64,000 nucleotides of DNA. It comes from Mycolicibacterium sp. ND9-15 (GTDB lineage: Bacteria; Actinomycetota; Actinomycetes; Mycobacteriales; Mycobacteriaceae). The stretch lies in the NCBI RefSeq assembly GCF_035918395.1, contig NZ_CP142362.1, positions 1,277,501-1,341,500 of the forward strand, written 5' to 3'. The stretch's first letter is position 1. Each line of letters begins with the position of its first letter. A program made the translations under genes and the position numbers. Under the pieces are notes generated by a model, which made no database searches, was not told where the DNA came from, and saw only the letters and a list, made by a program, of their open reading frames with translations. Positions 9,510-18,684 of the stretch are shown here, one piece after another.

Positions 9510-10115
9510 CTACGCCGGCCGGAGAAGCGCCACGAGGAAGTCGGAGCTGTCGGTGAACGGCCGCAGATCCCATGTGGACAGCAGCAAATCGGGCGCCAAC
9601 CCGGCAGTCGCGGCGTCGTCGAGGAAGTCGGCGAACTCGTAGTCGCGGCCGGCGCCGAATCCGATCACCGCCCGACCGTCATCCTTGAGATGGGCGCGCA
9701 ACCGGGCGAGCACCTGGACCCGGGTGCTCGGGGCGAGGAAGGTCATGACGTTACCCGCCGACAAGATCACGTCGAACGGTTCGCTGATGCCTCGCGCGGG
9801 GAGGTCGAGTTCGGCGAGGTCGCCCACGAGCCAGCGCGGTCCGGGATGGTCCTGTTCGGCCGCCTCGATGAGCGCGGGGTCGACGTCGACGCCGACGACG
9901 CGGTGACCCGCCGCGGCCAGATAGCCGCCCAGCCGGCCGGGCCCGCAGCCCGCATCGAGGACGTGCGCGCCGCGGGGCGCCATCGCGTCGACGAGACGAG
10001 CCTCGCCGGCCAGGTCGTCGCCGGCGCGTGCCATGGCGCGAAACCGTTCGATATACCAGTGCGAATGTCCAGGATCGGCCGCTACCTTCTGCATCCACAG
10101 GCTTTGCGCGACCAT
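9510..10115 (-). CDS. Class I SAM-dependent methyltransferase
   Basis: 201 aa. Motif I is VLDAGCGPGRLGGYLA, followed by the acidic end of strand 2 (VVGVDVDPALI), WLVGDLAELDLP (motif II) and DVILSAGNVMTFL (motif III). This is the Methyltransf_25/11 fold. The start is the ATG at 10115 (MVAQSLW); the frame stays open far upstream but without coding character. Its promoter region is shared with the divergent spoU gene. Substrate unknown. Confidence 0.85.
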   Translation of the reverse strand: MVAQSLWMQKVAADPGHSHWYIERFRAMARAGDDLAGEARLVDAMAPRGAHVLDAGCGPGRLGGYLAAAGHRVVGVDVDPALIEAAEQDHPGPRWLVGDLAELDLPARGISEPFDVILSAGNVMTFLAPSTRVQVLARLRAHLKDDGRAVIGFGAGRDYEFADFLDDAATAGLAPDLLLSTWDLRPFTDSSDFLVALLRPA

Positions 10116-10193
10116 GCGAGCATTATCGCAAAGAGAAACCGGTGAGCCGGTGGCGGTCGTGCCCGAAGCGCTCTCAAGTTGAGAGGTCGCAGT

Positions 10194-10658
10194 TTGTTCA
10201 AGCTGATGTTCTACTCGCCGCGCATCGCCCCCAACACCGGCAACGCGATCCGGATGGTGGCCGCCACGGGTTGTGAACTGCATCTGGTGGAACCGATGGG
10301 CTTCGATTTGTCCGAGCCGAGACTGCGCCGGGCCGGGCTGGACTACCACGATCTGGCGTCGGTCACCGTGCACCGCGACCTCGCCACCGCGTGGAACGCG
10401 ATGGTGCCCGAGCGCGTTTATGCGTTCACCGCGCATGCGGCAACCTCGTTCGCCGACGTCGAGTACCAGCCCGGTGATGTGCTGATGTTCGGGCCGGAAC
10501 CCACCGGCCTCGACGCTGCGACGCTGGCCGATCCGCACATCACCGCACAGGTGCGGATCCCGATGCTGGCAGGCCGGCGCTCGCTGAACCTGTCGAATGC
10601 GGCCGCGGTCGCGGTGTACGAGGCCTGGCGGCAACACGGGTTCAGCGGAGCCGTATGA
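10194..10658 (+). CDS. spoU: SpoU/TrmL-type RNA 2'-O-ribose methyltransferase (Rv3366-like)
   Basis: 154 aa SPOUT methylase, the same length as Rv3366. Family motifs: APNTGNAIRM (motif 1), DVLMFGPEPTGLD (motif 2) and IPMLAGRRSLNLSNAAAVAVYEAWRQ (motif 3, knot-forming SAM site). Closest functional model is TrmL, which methylates the wobble nucleotide of tRNA-Leu. I chose the TTG at 10194: it gives the conserved MFKLMFYSPRIAPNTGN N-terminus and has GAGAGG 7 bases upstream. Confidence 0.92.
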   Translation: MFKLMFYSPRIAPNTGNAIRMVAATGCELHLVEPMGFDLSEPRLRRAGLDYHDLASVTVHRDLATAWNAMVPERVYAFTAHAATSFADVEYQPGDVLMFGPEPTGLDAATLADPHITAQVRIPMLAGRRSLNLSNAAAVAVYEAWRQHGFSGAV

Positions 10659-10661
10659 AGA

Positions 10662-11309
10662 TCACCAGGTATTGAAATGCGCGATTTGCTCTACGGGTAA
10701 CCGCTTGGCGGGGCGGAAGTCGGTGCCTTTGGTGTAGGCGATCGGGAACAGCCCGCCCTGGCTGTACTTGTCGTCCGGAATGCCGAGTACGTCGGCGGCC
10801 TGCTTCTCGCCGTCGCCCAGCAGGTGCAGCGTCGTCCAGGCCGAACCGAGGCCGCGTGACCGCAACGCCAGCATGTAGCTCCACGCCGCAGGCAGCAGTG
10901 AGCCCCAGAAACTTGCGCTCACGGCGCCGGGCACGCCGTCCGCCCGTCCCGCGAGACACGGAATCAGCAGCCAAGGCGCCTTCTCCATGTTCTCGGCCAG
11001 ATACTCGGCCGACGACACCACGGCCTGGCGCCGCTCCCCGCGGCTGTCGCCCTCGGCATATTCGGGTTCGGGCATCGTGCGGTACAGCTTCCAGCTGGTG
11101 CGATAGATGTCGGCGAGCGCCTTCTTCTTGTCGGGGTCGTCGACGAACACCCACTGCCAACCCTGCGCGTTGGATCCTGTCGGCGCCTGCACTGCGAGTT
11201 CGAGACATTCCAGCAGCACCTCGCGCGGCACCGGCTTGTCCAGATCGAGCCGCTTGCGTACCGAGCGGGTGGTGGTCAGGACTTCATCGACAGACAGATT
11301 CAAGCTCAT
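10662..11309 (-). CDS. Nitroreductase-family oxidoreductase (Rv3368c-like)
   Basis: 215 aa FMN-dependent nitroreductase fold. The N-terminal TTTRSVRKRLDLDKPVP segment carries the phosphate-binding R-S-x-R, and VQAPTGSNAQGWQWVFV is the FMN-binding A-P-S/T-x-x-N motif. A C-terminal GLGSAW segment completes the site. Length and position (two genes from spoU toward dnaE2) match Rv3368c of M. tuberculosis (214 aa). It converges with spoU, 3 bases apart. Natural substrate unknown. Confidence 0.9.
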   Translation of the reverse strand: MSLNLSVDEVLTTTRSVRKRLDLDKPVPREVLLECLELAVQAPTGSNAQGWQWVFVDDPDKKKALADIYRTSWKLYRTMPEPEYAEGDSRGERRQAVVSSAEYLAENMEKAPWLLIPCLAGRADGVPGAVSASFWGSLLPAAWSYMLALRSRGLGSAWTTLHLLGDGEKQAADVLGIPDDKYSQGGLFPIAYTKGTDFRPAKRLPVEQIAHFNTW

Positions 11310-11344
11310 TTCCCGAGACTACATTCGCCTCATGGCAGGCGAAT

Positions 11345-12484
11345 TCAACCGGCGGGCGCCCGCACTTCCCGGACCGGACGCACTGCGACCGCACACAGGC
11401 CGACAGCGGCGATCACCACGAACGCCGTTCTCGCGCCGCTCAGGTCGATGAGCGCACCGGCCACCGGGGCACCCAGCGCCTGACCGGCGGCGAGCGTGAA
11501 GAAAGACAGGCCGACGCCTGTCGAGGTGCTGTCGGGATAAAGCCGTGCACTCCACAGCAACACCAGTCCCGTCAGCCCGATGTAGGCGGCCCCGAAAAGC
11601 GTTGCCGCGACGACGTTCACAACGAGGCTGCTCGGCGCGGCCGCCAGAAGCAACGAAGCCGCCGCCATCGTCACCGTCGCGGCCAGCCACGCGCGTCGCA
11701 AGCCGACCCGCTGGACGACATCACCGGCCAGCACTCCCACGATGCCCGCTGCGCCGATGACGATCCACAGCAGCGACGACCGTGCTTCGTCGGCTCCGCC
11801 GACCGTGGTCACCAGGTTGCGACCGAAAGTCCACACCGCGATGCTGCCGACGCCGGTCAGTAACGACGCCAGCAGCAACCCGAAAACGCCTGGGCGCCAG
11901 ACCCGCTCGGCCCGCTTCGCGGTGCGGTGTGACGAGGTCGGCACCGCGAGGAACACCCAGATCGTCACCGCCGCAGACGCCGCCGCGTAGACGGCCCAGG
12001 CGGCGCGCCAGTGACTCATCAGCAGCAACGCGACCGGCGCCGACAACACCACACCGATCCCCGTGCCACCATTCACCACCGTCTGCGCCCGATCCGCCGT
12101 ACTCGACGGCACGTGTTGCGCCACCGCCGAAGCCAGCGGCGGTGAGGCGATTCCGGTGCTGCACCCGGCGACCAGCACGCCCACCGCGAGAACCCATGCC
12201 GACGGGGCCAACGCTACGATTGAAATACCCAGTGTCGCAACGGCTCCGGCTGCAACGGCGACGCAGCGTGCGCCAAGGCGGTCGGTCAGCAGCAGGCTCA
12301 CAAGGATCGCCGCGCAATACCCTGTATAGCTTCCTGCGCCGATCACCCCGGCGATCGTCGGACTCAAGCCGAAGGTCTCGCCGAACACCGGCCCGAACAG
12401 CCCGTAGGAGAAGCGCGCGAATCCGTAACAGCACGCGATGAGCGCGCAACCGGCGCCGACCAGGAAACAGGCGGATCGCGGCAC
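11345..12484 (-). CDS. MFS transporter, YbfB/CynX-like
   Basis: 379 aa with 12 predicted membrane helices, for example CALIACCYGFARFSYGLFG, AILVSLLLTDRLGARCV (motif A region D-R-x-G-x-R), VLAVGVLVAGCSTGIASPP and AAYIGLTGLVLLWSARL. The YGFARFSYGLF start and SPPL helix resemble the YbfB/YjiJ group of the major facilitator superfamily, whose substrates are mostly unknown. Start codon GTG at 12484. It lies just past the nitroreductase gene on the same strand. Confidence 0.82.
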   Translation of the reverse strand: MPRSACFLVGAGCALIACCYGFARFSYGLFGPVFGETFGLSPTIAGVIGAGSYTGYCAAILVSLLLTDRLGARCVAVAAGAVATLGISIVALAPSAWVLAVGVLVAGCSTGIASPPLASAVAQHVPSSTADRAQTVVNGGTGIGVVLSAPVALLLMSHWRAAWAVYAAASAAVTIWVFLAVPTSSHRTAKRAERVWRPGVFGLLLASLLTGVGSIAVWTFGRNLVTTVGGADEARSSLLWIVIGAAGIVGVLAGDVVQRVGLRRAWLAATVTMAAASLLLAAAPSSLVVNVVAATLFGAAYIGLTGLVLLWSARLYPDSTSTGVGLSFFTLAAGQALGAPVAGALIDLSGARTAFVVIAAVGLCAVAVRPVREVRAPAG

Positions 12485-13157
12485 GGCCCAACGGTATCGT
12501 CAGCTCGGCGCTACTTCTTCGGAGGTGACCGAGACGATCGAGCAGCATTTCTGCGACGGACCCGCGTTGTGACACAGCGATGTCTGAGCGCATATCAGGC
12601 GGACGGATGAACGAGGTCCAGATGGCCTGCGGCAGCTCGTCACGTGACACTTAGGTCATGTCGGTCATGCTGGAGGATCTTCCCGTTCTCGCCGATCGGC
12701 CACAGCAGCAATTGCCGGCAACACGATCAGGTAGTCGGCACCGACGTCATCGACGGCTATGTGCCGATCAGGAAATCGGTGTAATAGGCCTGCACACCTG
12801 CGTAGTTTCGGGCCGATGTCGCCCTCAGCGCTCGACCCATACGATCGGTTCGTCGTCGAGCGTCGGCGCCGCCGCGACGTCCCCGGTGACGTCGAGCAAA
12901 CTCACAGCGTCATAGCGGATGAGGGCTGGCCGATGTCCACCGCACGCCGACCTCGAAGTGCCCAATGATCCGCAACACGACATGGGGTCGGATCCGAACT
13001 CCGACATCCGAACCGGGCGCCGCCTCAGGCCACCACCTCAAGCCGTGGAAGGGACGCCGCCCGCGGTATGCGGGTGTCGGACGGCGCCGGGTTGACGTTT
13101 CACCGTCGAGTAGCAGGGCAATCCGGGTGTGACGGTGTGCAAGAAAGGACCCGAGTC
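12485..13157. other. 673-base stretch without a supported gene
   Basis: No frame here has both a plausible start with ribosome site and recognisable protein character. Short frames exist on both strands, the longest about 85 codons on + and 60 codons on -. The minus-strand frame at 12825-12920 has protein-like composition (DAVSLLDVTGDVAAAP) but runs into stops on both sides, so it may be the residue of a lost gene. The last 50 bases hold the upstream region of the lipoprotein gene. Confidence 0.5.
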
Positions 13158-13772
13158 ATGCCTGAGGGATATCTCACGTCGAAGTACCGTCGCACAGCAG
13201 CACCGCTATTGCTCGGGGTGTTGCTTTTGGCAGTCAGCGGATGCGCCAGCGGTAATGATCAGGACGCAGATTCGGCGGCGACCGCTCCGGCGACGACGGT
13301 GACGTCTTCTGCGCCCGCCCCGGCTGCTCCGGCAGACCCCGGCATCGATGCATTGCGCCGGGCCGCAAGCACTGCGACCGCAGCTGTTCCCGACAGCACG
13401 GTGGTTTCCATCGAGAAAGAGCGCGATGGCCGGTGGGAAATCCAAGTCGTCACTGCCGATGGCAGCGAGCACGAGATGGACGTCTCCAGCGACGGCGCCG
13501 CGGTGACGATGGGGCCGACGGCAAAAATCGAGGACGAAGCCGACAAAGCCAAGCACCGCGACCGGGTACAGGCCGCTCGTGTGGATTACCGAGTCGCTGC
13601 TGACAAGGTGCTCAGCGAGGTGCCGAACGGCACCATCACCGAACTCAACCTCGACAGCAACAACGGAACGACGGTTTGGGAAGCAGATGTCGTCGACGGT
13701 TCACAGACCAAGCACGAAGTCACCATCGACGCCGCTTCTGGACAAGTGCTGCAAAACAAGACCGGGCGCTGA
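13158..13772 (+). CDS. PepSY-type exported lipoprotein
   Basis: 204 aa. The signal peptide ends in a clear lipobox LAVSGC with acceptor Cys29. An Ala/Thr/Pro-rich spacer (residues about 35-65) leads to two PepSY-like repeats: LRRAASTATAAVPDSTVVSIEKERDGRWEI... and ADKVLSEVPNGTITELNLDSN..., each followed by a VxxDGSxxEVxxDA-like strand. PepSY domains are often peptidase-inhibitory or ligand-binding modules outside the cell. The ATG at 13158 has AAAGGA about 9 bases upstream. It converges with dnaE2 (47-base gap). Confidence 0.85.
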   Translation: MPEGYLTSKYRRTAAPLLLGVLLLAVSGCASGNDQDADSAATAPATTVTSSAPAPAAPADPGIDALRRAASTATAAVPDSTVVSIEKERDGRWEIQVVTADGSEHEMDVSSDGAAVTMGPTAKIEDEADKAKHRDRVQAARVDYRVAADKVLSEVPNGTITELNLDSNNGTTVWEADVVDGSQTKHEVTIDAASGQVLQNKTGR

Positions 13773-13819
13773 GCATCGGGAAGTAGGCGGCGCGGCACCG
13801 CAACGGCACCGAGCCCCGA

Positions 13820-16800
13820 TTATCGGAAATCGCGGGACTTGGAGCTGATCGCCAAGCTGAGCTTGCTCATCCGTTCGGCGACGACGGTGACTGCACCGGT
13901 GGCGTTCTGTACCTGACCGCGGATCAGCAGTGCCGGGCCCGTTTGCGCCAACTTGCGGTGGCGTGCCCACACCCCGCGCGAACAGATGACATTGACCATT
14001 CCGGTTTCGTCCTCGAGGTTGAGGAAGGTGGCACCCTGGGCGGTCGCCGGCCGCTGTCGGTGCGTCACCGCGCCGGCCACCAGTATCCGGGAGCCGTCCG
14101 GCACGTCGAGCAGCTTGCCCGCCGGGATCACGCCGAGAGCCTCGAGATCCTCGCGCAGGAACTGCGTCGGATAGCTGTCGGGTGAGACACCGGTCGCCCA
14201 CACGTCGGCGGCGGCCAACTCCAGTTCGGTCATGCCGGGCAGCGAGGGAATATGCGACGACGCGCCCACCCCGGGCAGCCGGTCGGGTCGTTGGCTGGCG
14301 GCCGCGCCCGCCGCCCACAGCCCTTCACGCCGGGTGATGCCGAAGCAGCCCAACGCGCCCGCGGTGGCCAGCGCCTCGGTCTGCGGTACCGACAGCTGCA
14401 CCCGATGAGTGAGGTCGAGCAGGGATGCGAACGGGCCGTGAGTGTTTCGCTGTTCGACGAACTTCTCGGCCTGCTCGTCGCCGATGTGTCGTACCGCGCC
14501 GAGGCCGAGGCGCACCTCGGTTCCCTCTTTCTCCAGAGTGGCGTGGGCAAGGCTGGCGTTGACGTCCGGTCCGTGCACGGTGACCCCGTGCCGGCGGGCG
14601 TCGGCCACCAGAGTCTGCGGCGAGTAGAAGCCCATCGGCTGGGCCCGCAGCAGCGCCGCGCAGAACGCGGCGGGGTGGTGCAGCTTGAACCAGGACGAGT
14701 AGAACACCAGCGACGCGAAGCTCAACGAATGGCTTTCGGGAAAGCCGAAATTCGCAAAGGCCTCCAGCTTCTCGTAGATCCGGTCGGCGATGTCTCCGGT
14801 GATGCCGTGTCTTTGGCGCATGCCGTCGTAGAACCTGCCGCGAAGCCGGCGCATCCGCTCGGTCGACCGTTTCGACCCCATCGCTCGGCGCAACTGGTCG
14901 GCCTCGGCGGCGGAGAAACCCGCACAGTCCACCGCGAGCTGCATGAGTTGCTCCTGAAACAGCGGAACCCCCAGCGTCTTGTGCAACGCCGGCTCCATCG
15001 ACGGATGGTCGTAGGTGACGGGCTCTTCTCCGTTGCGCCGCTTGATGTAGGGATGCACCGACCCGCCCTGGATGGGACCCGGCCGGATCAGTGCGACCTC
15101 GACCACCAGGTCGTAGAACACTCTCGGCTTGAGGCGTGGCAGGGTGGCCATCTGGGCGCGCGACTCGACCTGGAACACCCCGACGGAGTCGGCTTTTTGC
15201 AGCATCTCGTACACGGCGGGCTCGGACAGGTCCAGTTGCGCCAGGTCGACATCGATGCCCTTGTGCTCACGCACCAGGTCGATGCAGTAGTGCAGCGCCG
15301 AGAGCATGCCGAGGCCGAGCATGTCGAACTTCACCAGACCTATTGCCGCGCAGTCGTCTTTGTCCCACTGCAGCACGCTGCGGTTCTCCATGCGGGCCCA
15401 CTCCACCGGGCACACGTCGGCGATGGGCCGGTCGCAAATCACCATGCCGCCGGAGTGGATGCCCATGTGCCGCGGCAGGTTGGAGATCTCCTTCGCCAGC
15501 GCGATCACCGGCTCGGGGATGTCCTCGGTGTGCGGCGCCTCAGCGAGGTTGCCCCACTGGCCGAGCTGCTTGCTCCACGCGTCCTGCTGCCCCTGTGAGA
15601 AGCCCAGCGCACGGGCCATGTCGCGGACCGCGCTGCGGCCCCGGTAGGTGATCACGTTGGCCACCTGGGCGGCATAGTCGCGACCGTAGCGGTCGTAGAC
15701 ATATTGAATCGCCTTCTCCCGCAGGTCCGATTCGATGTCGATGTCGATGTCGGGCGGCCCGTCGCGCGCCGGCGACAGGAACCGCTCGAACAGCAGCTCG
15801 TTGGCGACCGGGTCCACGTTGGTGACCCCGAGCGCGTAGCAGACCGCGGAGTTGGCCGCCGATCCCCTGCCCTGGGCCAGAATGTCGTTCTCCCTGCAGA
15901 ACCGGGTGATGTCGTGGACCACCAGGAAATAGCCCGGAAAAGTCAGCTGTTCAATGACTTTCAACTCGTGCTCGATCTGCGCGTACGCTCGTGGGGCACG
16001 CTGCGGTGGGCCGTACCGCCGACGCGCACCCTGCATCACCAGATGCCGCAGCCAACTGTCCTCGGTGTGGCCGGCGGGAACGTCGAACGGCGGCAACTTC
16101 GGTGCGATCAGCGCGAGCCCGAACGCGCACTGCTCGCCGAGGTCGGCCGCGGCGGTCACCACCTCGGCGCGGTCTGCGAACAGTCGCGCCATCTCCGCAC
16201 CCGAGCGCAGGTGCGAACCGCCGAGCGGGGCGAGGTAACCGGCGGCCTCGTCCATCGAGTTCCGGGCGCGGATCGCCCCCATCGCCATGGCCAGCCGGCC
16301 CCGTGACGGTTCGGCGAAGTGCGCGGCGGTGGTCGCGACGATGCTGAGGCCGAAGCGCGGCGCCAGCTCGGCCAGCATCGCGTTGCGCTCGTCGTCGCAC
16401 GGATGACCATGATGGGTGAGTTCGATGCAGACCCGGTCGCGGCCGAACCGGTCGACCAGATCGGCAAGCGCCCGGCCGGCCGCCTCCGGGCCACCTTGCG
16501 AAAGTCCCTGTCGAACATGGCCTTTACGACAGCCGGTGAGGATGTGCCAATGGCCACCCGCCGACTCGGTCAGCGCGTCGTAGTCGTAGCGCAGCTTGCC
16601 CTTCTCGCCGCCGGCGAGGTGCGCCTTGGCGATTTCGCGCGACAGTCGCCGGTAACCCTCCGGGCCGCGCGCCAGCACCAGCAGATGCGGCCCGGGCGGG
16701 TCGGGATCCTCGGTCCGGTCACCCCCGCCGAGGGACAGTTCGGCGCCGAACACTGTCGCCATGTCGAGTTCCCTGGCGGCTTCGGCGAAGCGCACCACCC

Positions 16801-17131
16801 CGTAGAGGCCGTCGTGGTCGGTCAGCGCGATCGCCCGCAGATCCAGGCGGACCGCCTCCTCGACGAGTTCCTCGGGCGTGCTGGCGCCGTCGAGAAAGCT
16901 GTATGCCGAATGCGCGTGCAGTTCGGCATACGGGATACCGCTTGTTGGTCGTTCTACATCGAGCGGTTGGTACTCCCCCCGCTTACTGGACCAGGCCGGG
17001 CTGTCGCCGCCGTCGCCGATCTGCTCGTCGATCGGCCAGCCTGCGCGGCGCGGCTTGCCCGGCTCGATCAACCGACCGGAGAGCACCCGCTCCATTTCCG
17101 CCCAGCTCGGCGGCCCGGTATGCCAACCCAC
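13820..17131 (-). CDS. dnaE2: Error-prone DNA polymerase DnaE2 (SOS mutasome polymerase)
   Basis: 1103 aa C-family polymerase. The N-terminal PHP domain starts at YAELHAHSAYSFLDGAS. Palm-domain catalytic acids lie in PPDIDIDIESDLREKAIQYVYDRYG. The middle and C-terminal parts carry the HhH and OB-fold (GSRILVAGAVTHRQRPA). In mycobacteria DnaE2 performs translesion synthesis after DNA damage together with ImuA' and ImuB and causes damage-induced mutation. The GTG start gives the conserved MGWxxGPPSWAEMERVL N-terminus and lies 12 bases downstream of a perfect LexA box, so the transcript is likely leaderless or has a very short leader. Confidence 0.96.
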   Translation of the reverse strand: MGWHTGPPSWAEMERVLSGRLIEPGKPRRAGWPIDEQIGDGGDSPAWSSKRGEYQPLDVERPTSGIPYAELHAHSAYSFLDGASTPEELVEEAVRLDLRAIALTDHDGLYGVVRFAEAARELDMATVFGAELSLGGGDRTEDPDPPGPHLLVLARGPEGYRRLSREIAKAHLAGGEKGKLRYDYDALTESAGGHWHILTGCRKGHVRQGLSQGGPEAAGRALADLVDRFGRDRVCIELTHHGHPCDDERNAMLAELAPRFGLSIVATTAAHFAEPSRGRLAMAMGAIRARNSMDEAAGYLAPLGGSHLRSGAEMARLFADRAEVVTAAADLGEQCAFGLALIAPKLPPFDVPAGHTEDSWLRHLVMQGARRRYGPPQRAPRAYAQIEHELKVIEQLTFPGYFLVVHDITRFCRENDILAQGRGSAANSAVCYALGVTNVDPVANELLFERFLSPARDGPPDIDIDIESDLREKAIQYVYDRYGRDYAAQVANVITYRGRSAVRDMARALGFSQGQQDAWSKQLGQWGNLAEAPHTEDIPEPVIALAKEISNLPRHMGIHSGGMVICDRPIADVCPVEWARMENRSVLQWDKDDCAAIGLVKFDMLGLGMLSALHYCIDLVREHKGIDVDLAQLDLSEPAVYEMLQKADSVGVFQVESRAQMATLPRLKPRVFYDLVVEVALIRPGPIQGGSVHPYIKRRNGEEPVTYDHPSMEPALHKTLGVPLFQEQLMQLAVDCAGFSAAEADQLRRAMGSKRSTERMRRLRGRFYDGMRQRHGITGDIADRIYEKLEAFANFGFPESHSLSFASLVFYSSWFKLHHPAAFCAALLRAQPMGFYSPQTLVADARRHGVTVHGPDVNASLAHATLEKEGTEVRLGLGAVRHIGDEQAEKFVEQRNTHGPFASLLDLTHRVQLSVPQTEALATAGALGCFGITRREGLWAAGAAASQRPDRLPGVGASSHIPSLPGMTELELAAADVWATGVSPDSYPTQFLREDLEALGVIPAGKLLDVPDGSRILVAGAVTHRQRPATAQGATFLNLEDETGMVNVICSRGVWARHRKLAQTGPALLIRGQVQNATGAVTVVAERMSKLSLAISSKSRDFR

Positions 17132-17143
17132 CTTCGCAGTATA

Positions 17144-17159
17144 TCGAACACCTGTTCGA
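17144..17159 (-). promoter_or_regulatory. LexA (SOS) box of dnaE2
   Basis: Perfect palindrome TCGAAC-ACCT-GTTCGA, the mycobacterial LexA consensus TCGAAC(N4)GTTCGA, 13 bases upstream of the dnaE2 start codon and 28 bases past the stop of the 13E12 gene. DNA damage should relieve LexA here and induce dnaE2. Confidence 0.95.
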
Positions 17160-17186
17160 TCTTGAACGACCTAGTCCGAGCTATCC

Positions 17187-18569
17187 CTATACATCTTCGT
17201 CTGGCGGGTCCGGGTCGGCGTGGAGGAGTTCTTCGGGGTGGTGAGCGTGGTTGACCTCCGGCGGTCGCGTTCCGTCGGTCCAAGCCAGCCGACCGCTGTC
17301 GGTGACTTCGGTGCGCCAGTGTCCGTCGGTGACCAGCTTGTGGTCGGGGTCGCAGGCGAAGAACAACGAGTCGGCGTCGCTCACTCCATTTTCGCCCCAG
17401 GCAGGACTGTGATGCACCGCCGAGTGATAGCCCGGTTCGGTGCAGTTCGGCCGGGTACACCCACCGTCGCGGGCGTAACACATGATGCGCTGATCGGCGG
17501 TGGCGATCCGTTTCTGCCGCCCGAGGTAGAGCGGACGCTCACTATGGTCGTCGAATACGGCCAGGTAGTGGATGGCGACGGCAGCCATGCGGATCAGATC
17601 ACGCATCGGCAGCGCGGTGTCCCCGCCGGTGCGCGCCGGCCCCGGCATCGACACGTTCGGGTCCGTCACCGCATGTGCGGCCTGATTCAACTCGCCCAGC
17701 GAGGTGCGCACGATCACCGTCACCGGGTGCCCGCGATGGCTTCCCAACCCGCCCGACGAGATACCGGCCTTGAGGCCCAGCTTGATGCCGTCGTGGCACC
17801 GCTGTGCAGCACTGCGCTCGTCACGCACCTCCTCGATGCCGCCGTCGGGCAGATGCCTGCCCGGGCGCACCGCCGCGGTGACGGCCTCCACGTAGCAGCG
17901 GGTCTCCGGATCGATATATCCCGAGAACCGCGACATCCCGTCGCGGCCTTGGCGGCCCAGCGTCATTCCGCGCCGACGCGCCCGGTCCTTTTCGTCGTAG
18001 TGCCCATCAGGATTGAAGATCTCGTCGATTCTTCGCGCCACCTGCCGCACCACTTCGGCGTCGTTCTTCGACGCCTCGCGCACCAGACTGACCTCTACTT
18101 CGGTCCGGTCCCGCTCAGAGGTGTTGGACGGCAACTTCTTCAACGCGTCCTCGATGACCTTCAAGTGGTCCTCACCGATCGCCCCCTGCTCCACCGCCTC
18201 GGCGACCAAGGGCAGTACCGGCGGCAACGTTGGACCGGTCAGTGACCGGCGCGGCCGGATCAGTCCAGCCACCTTGACCCGCCGACGAATCTCGTTCGGC
18301 GCGATCCGCACCCGCGCCCACACCTTGTCCATCCACCCCGGAGTCGCGCCGGCCTCATCGGGTGGATGCGCCAATTCGCCGAACACCCGGTACGTCAGAC
18401 CTCGGTTCGTGCGCTGTTGGTGTTCCAACCGCTCGGCCATCGCGACCCGGAACTCGGTGCCCACCTCGTCCGAGGACAACTCCCGCAACTCGGCGTAGGC
18501 ATCGTCCACACGATCGAGGAGCACGCCGATACGCTCGCGTGCGACCCGACCGGTAACGAATTCACTCAC
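17187..18569 (-). CDS. 13E12-family DUF222 / HNH endonuclease-domain protein
   Basis: 460 aa. An N-terminal DUF222 region (about 40-330) is followed by a C-terminal HNH nuclease motif: CARDGGCTRPNC...HHSPAWGENGVSDADSLFFACDPDHKL, giving the paired Cys, the HH, the central Asn and the final H. This is the family called 13E12 REP in M. tuberculosis; many copies there are SOS-regulated and their role is unknown. Start GTG at 18569. It sits directly upstream of dnaE2 on the same strand (about 55 bases), but the LexA box lies between them. No LexA box is seen in front of this gene itself. Confidence 0.9.
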   Translation of the reverse strand: MSEFVTGRVARERIGVLLDRVDDAYAELRELSSDEVGTEFRVAMAERLEHQQRTNRGLTYRVFGELAHPPDEAGATPGWMDKVWARVRIAPNEIRRRVKVAGLIRPRRSLTGPTLPPVLPLVAEAVEQGAIGEDHLKVIEDALKKLPSNTSERDRTEVEVSLVREASKNDAEVVRQVARRIDEIFNPDGHYDEKDRARRRGMTLGRQGRDGMSRFSGYIDPETRCYVEAVTAAVRPGRHLPDGGIEEVRDERSAAQRCHDGIKLGLKAGISSGGLGSHRGHPVTVIVRTSLGELNQAAHAVTDPNVSMPGPARTGGDTALPMRDLIRMAAVAIHYLAVFDDHSERPLYLGRQKRIATADQRIMCYARDGGCTRPNCTEPGYHSAVHHSPAWGENGVSDADSLFFACDPDHKLVTDGHWRTEVTDSGRLAWTDGTRPPEVNHAHHPEELLHADPDPPDEDV

Positions 18570-18684
18570 ACCACAACGTTATCCACCACCATCGCCACCG
18601 CCCCACCATCAACGCCCGAACTGTGGATCAATCGCAACTTGGGGATGAAGCGCCTTAGATGTCAGTGCGTCGTGGTATGCGCGC

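Noticed and set aside
7731..10145. 804-codon + strand open frame opposite mfpE
   Set aside because: Arg/His/Gln-rich composition and exact antisense to a well-supported receptor gene; a GC-driven shadow.
12825..13007. 60-codon minus frame with protein-like patch
   Set aside because: No ribosome site or family, bounded by stops; kept only as a possible gene residue.
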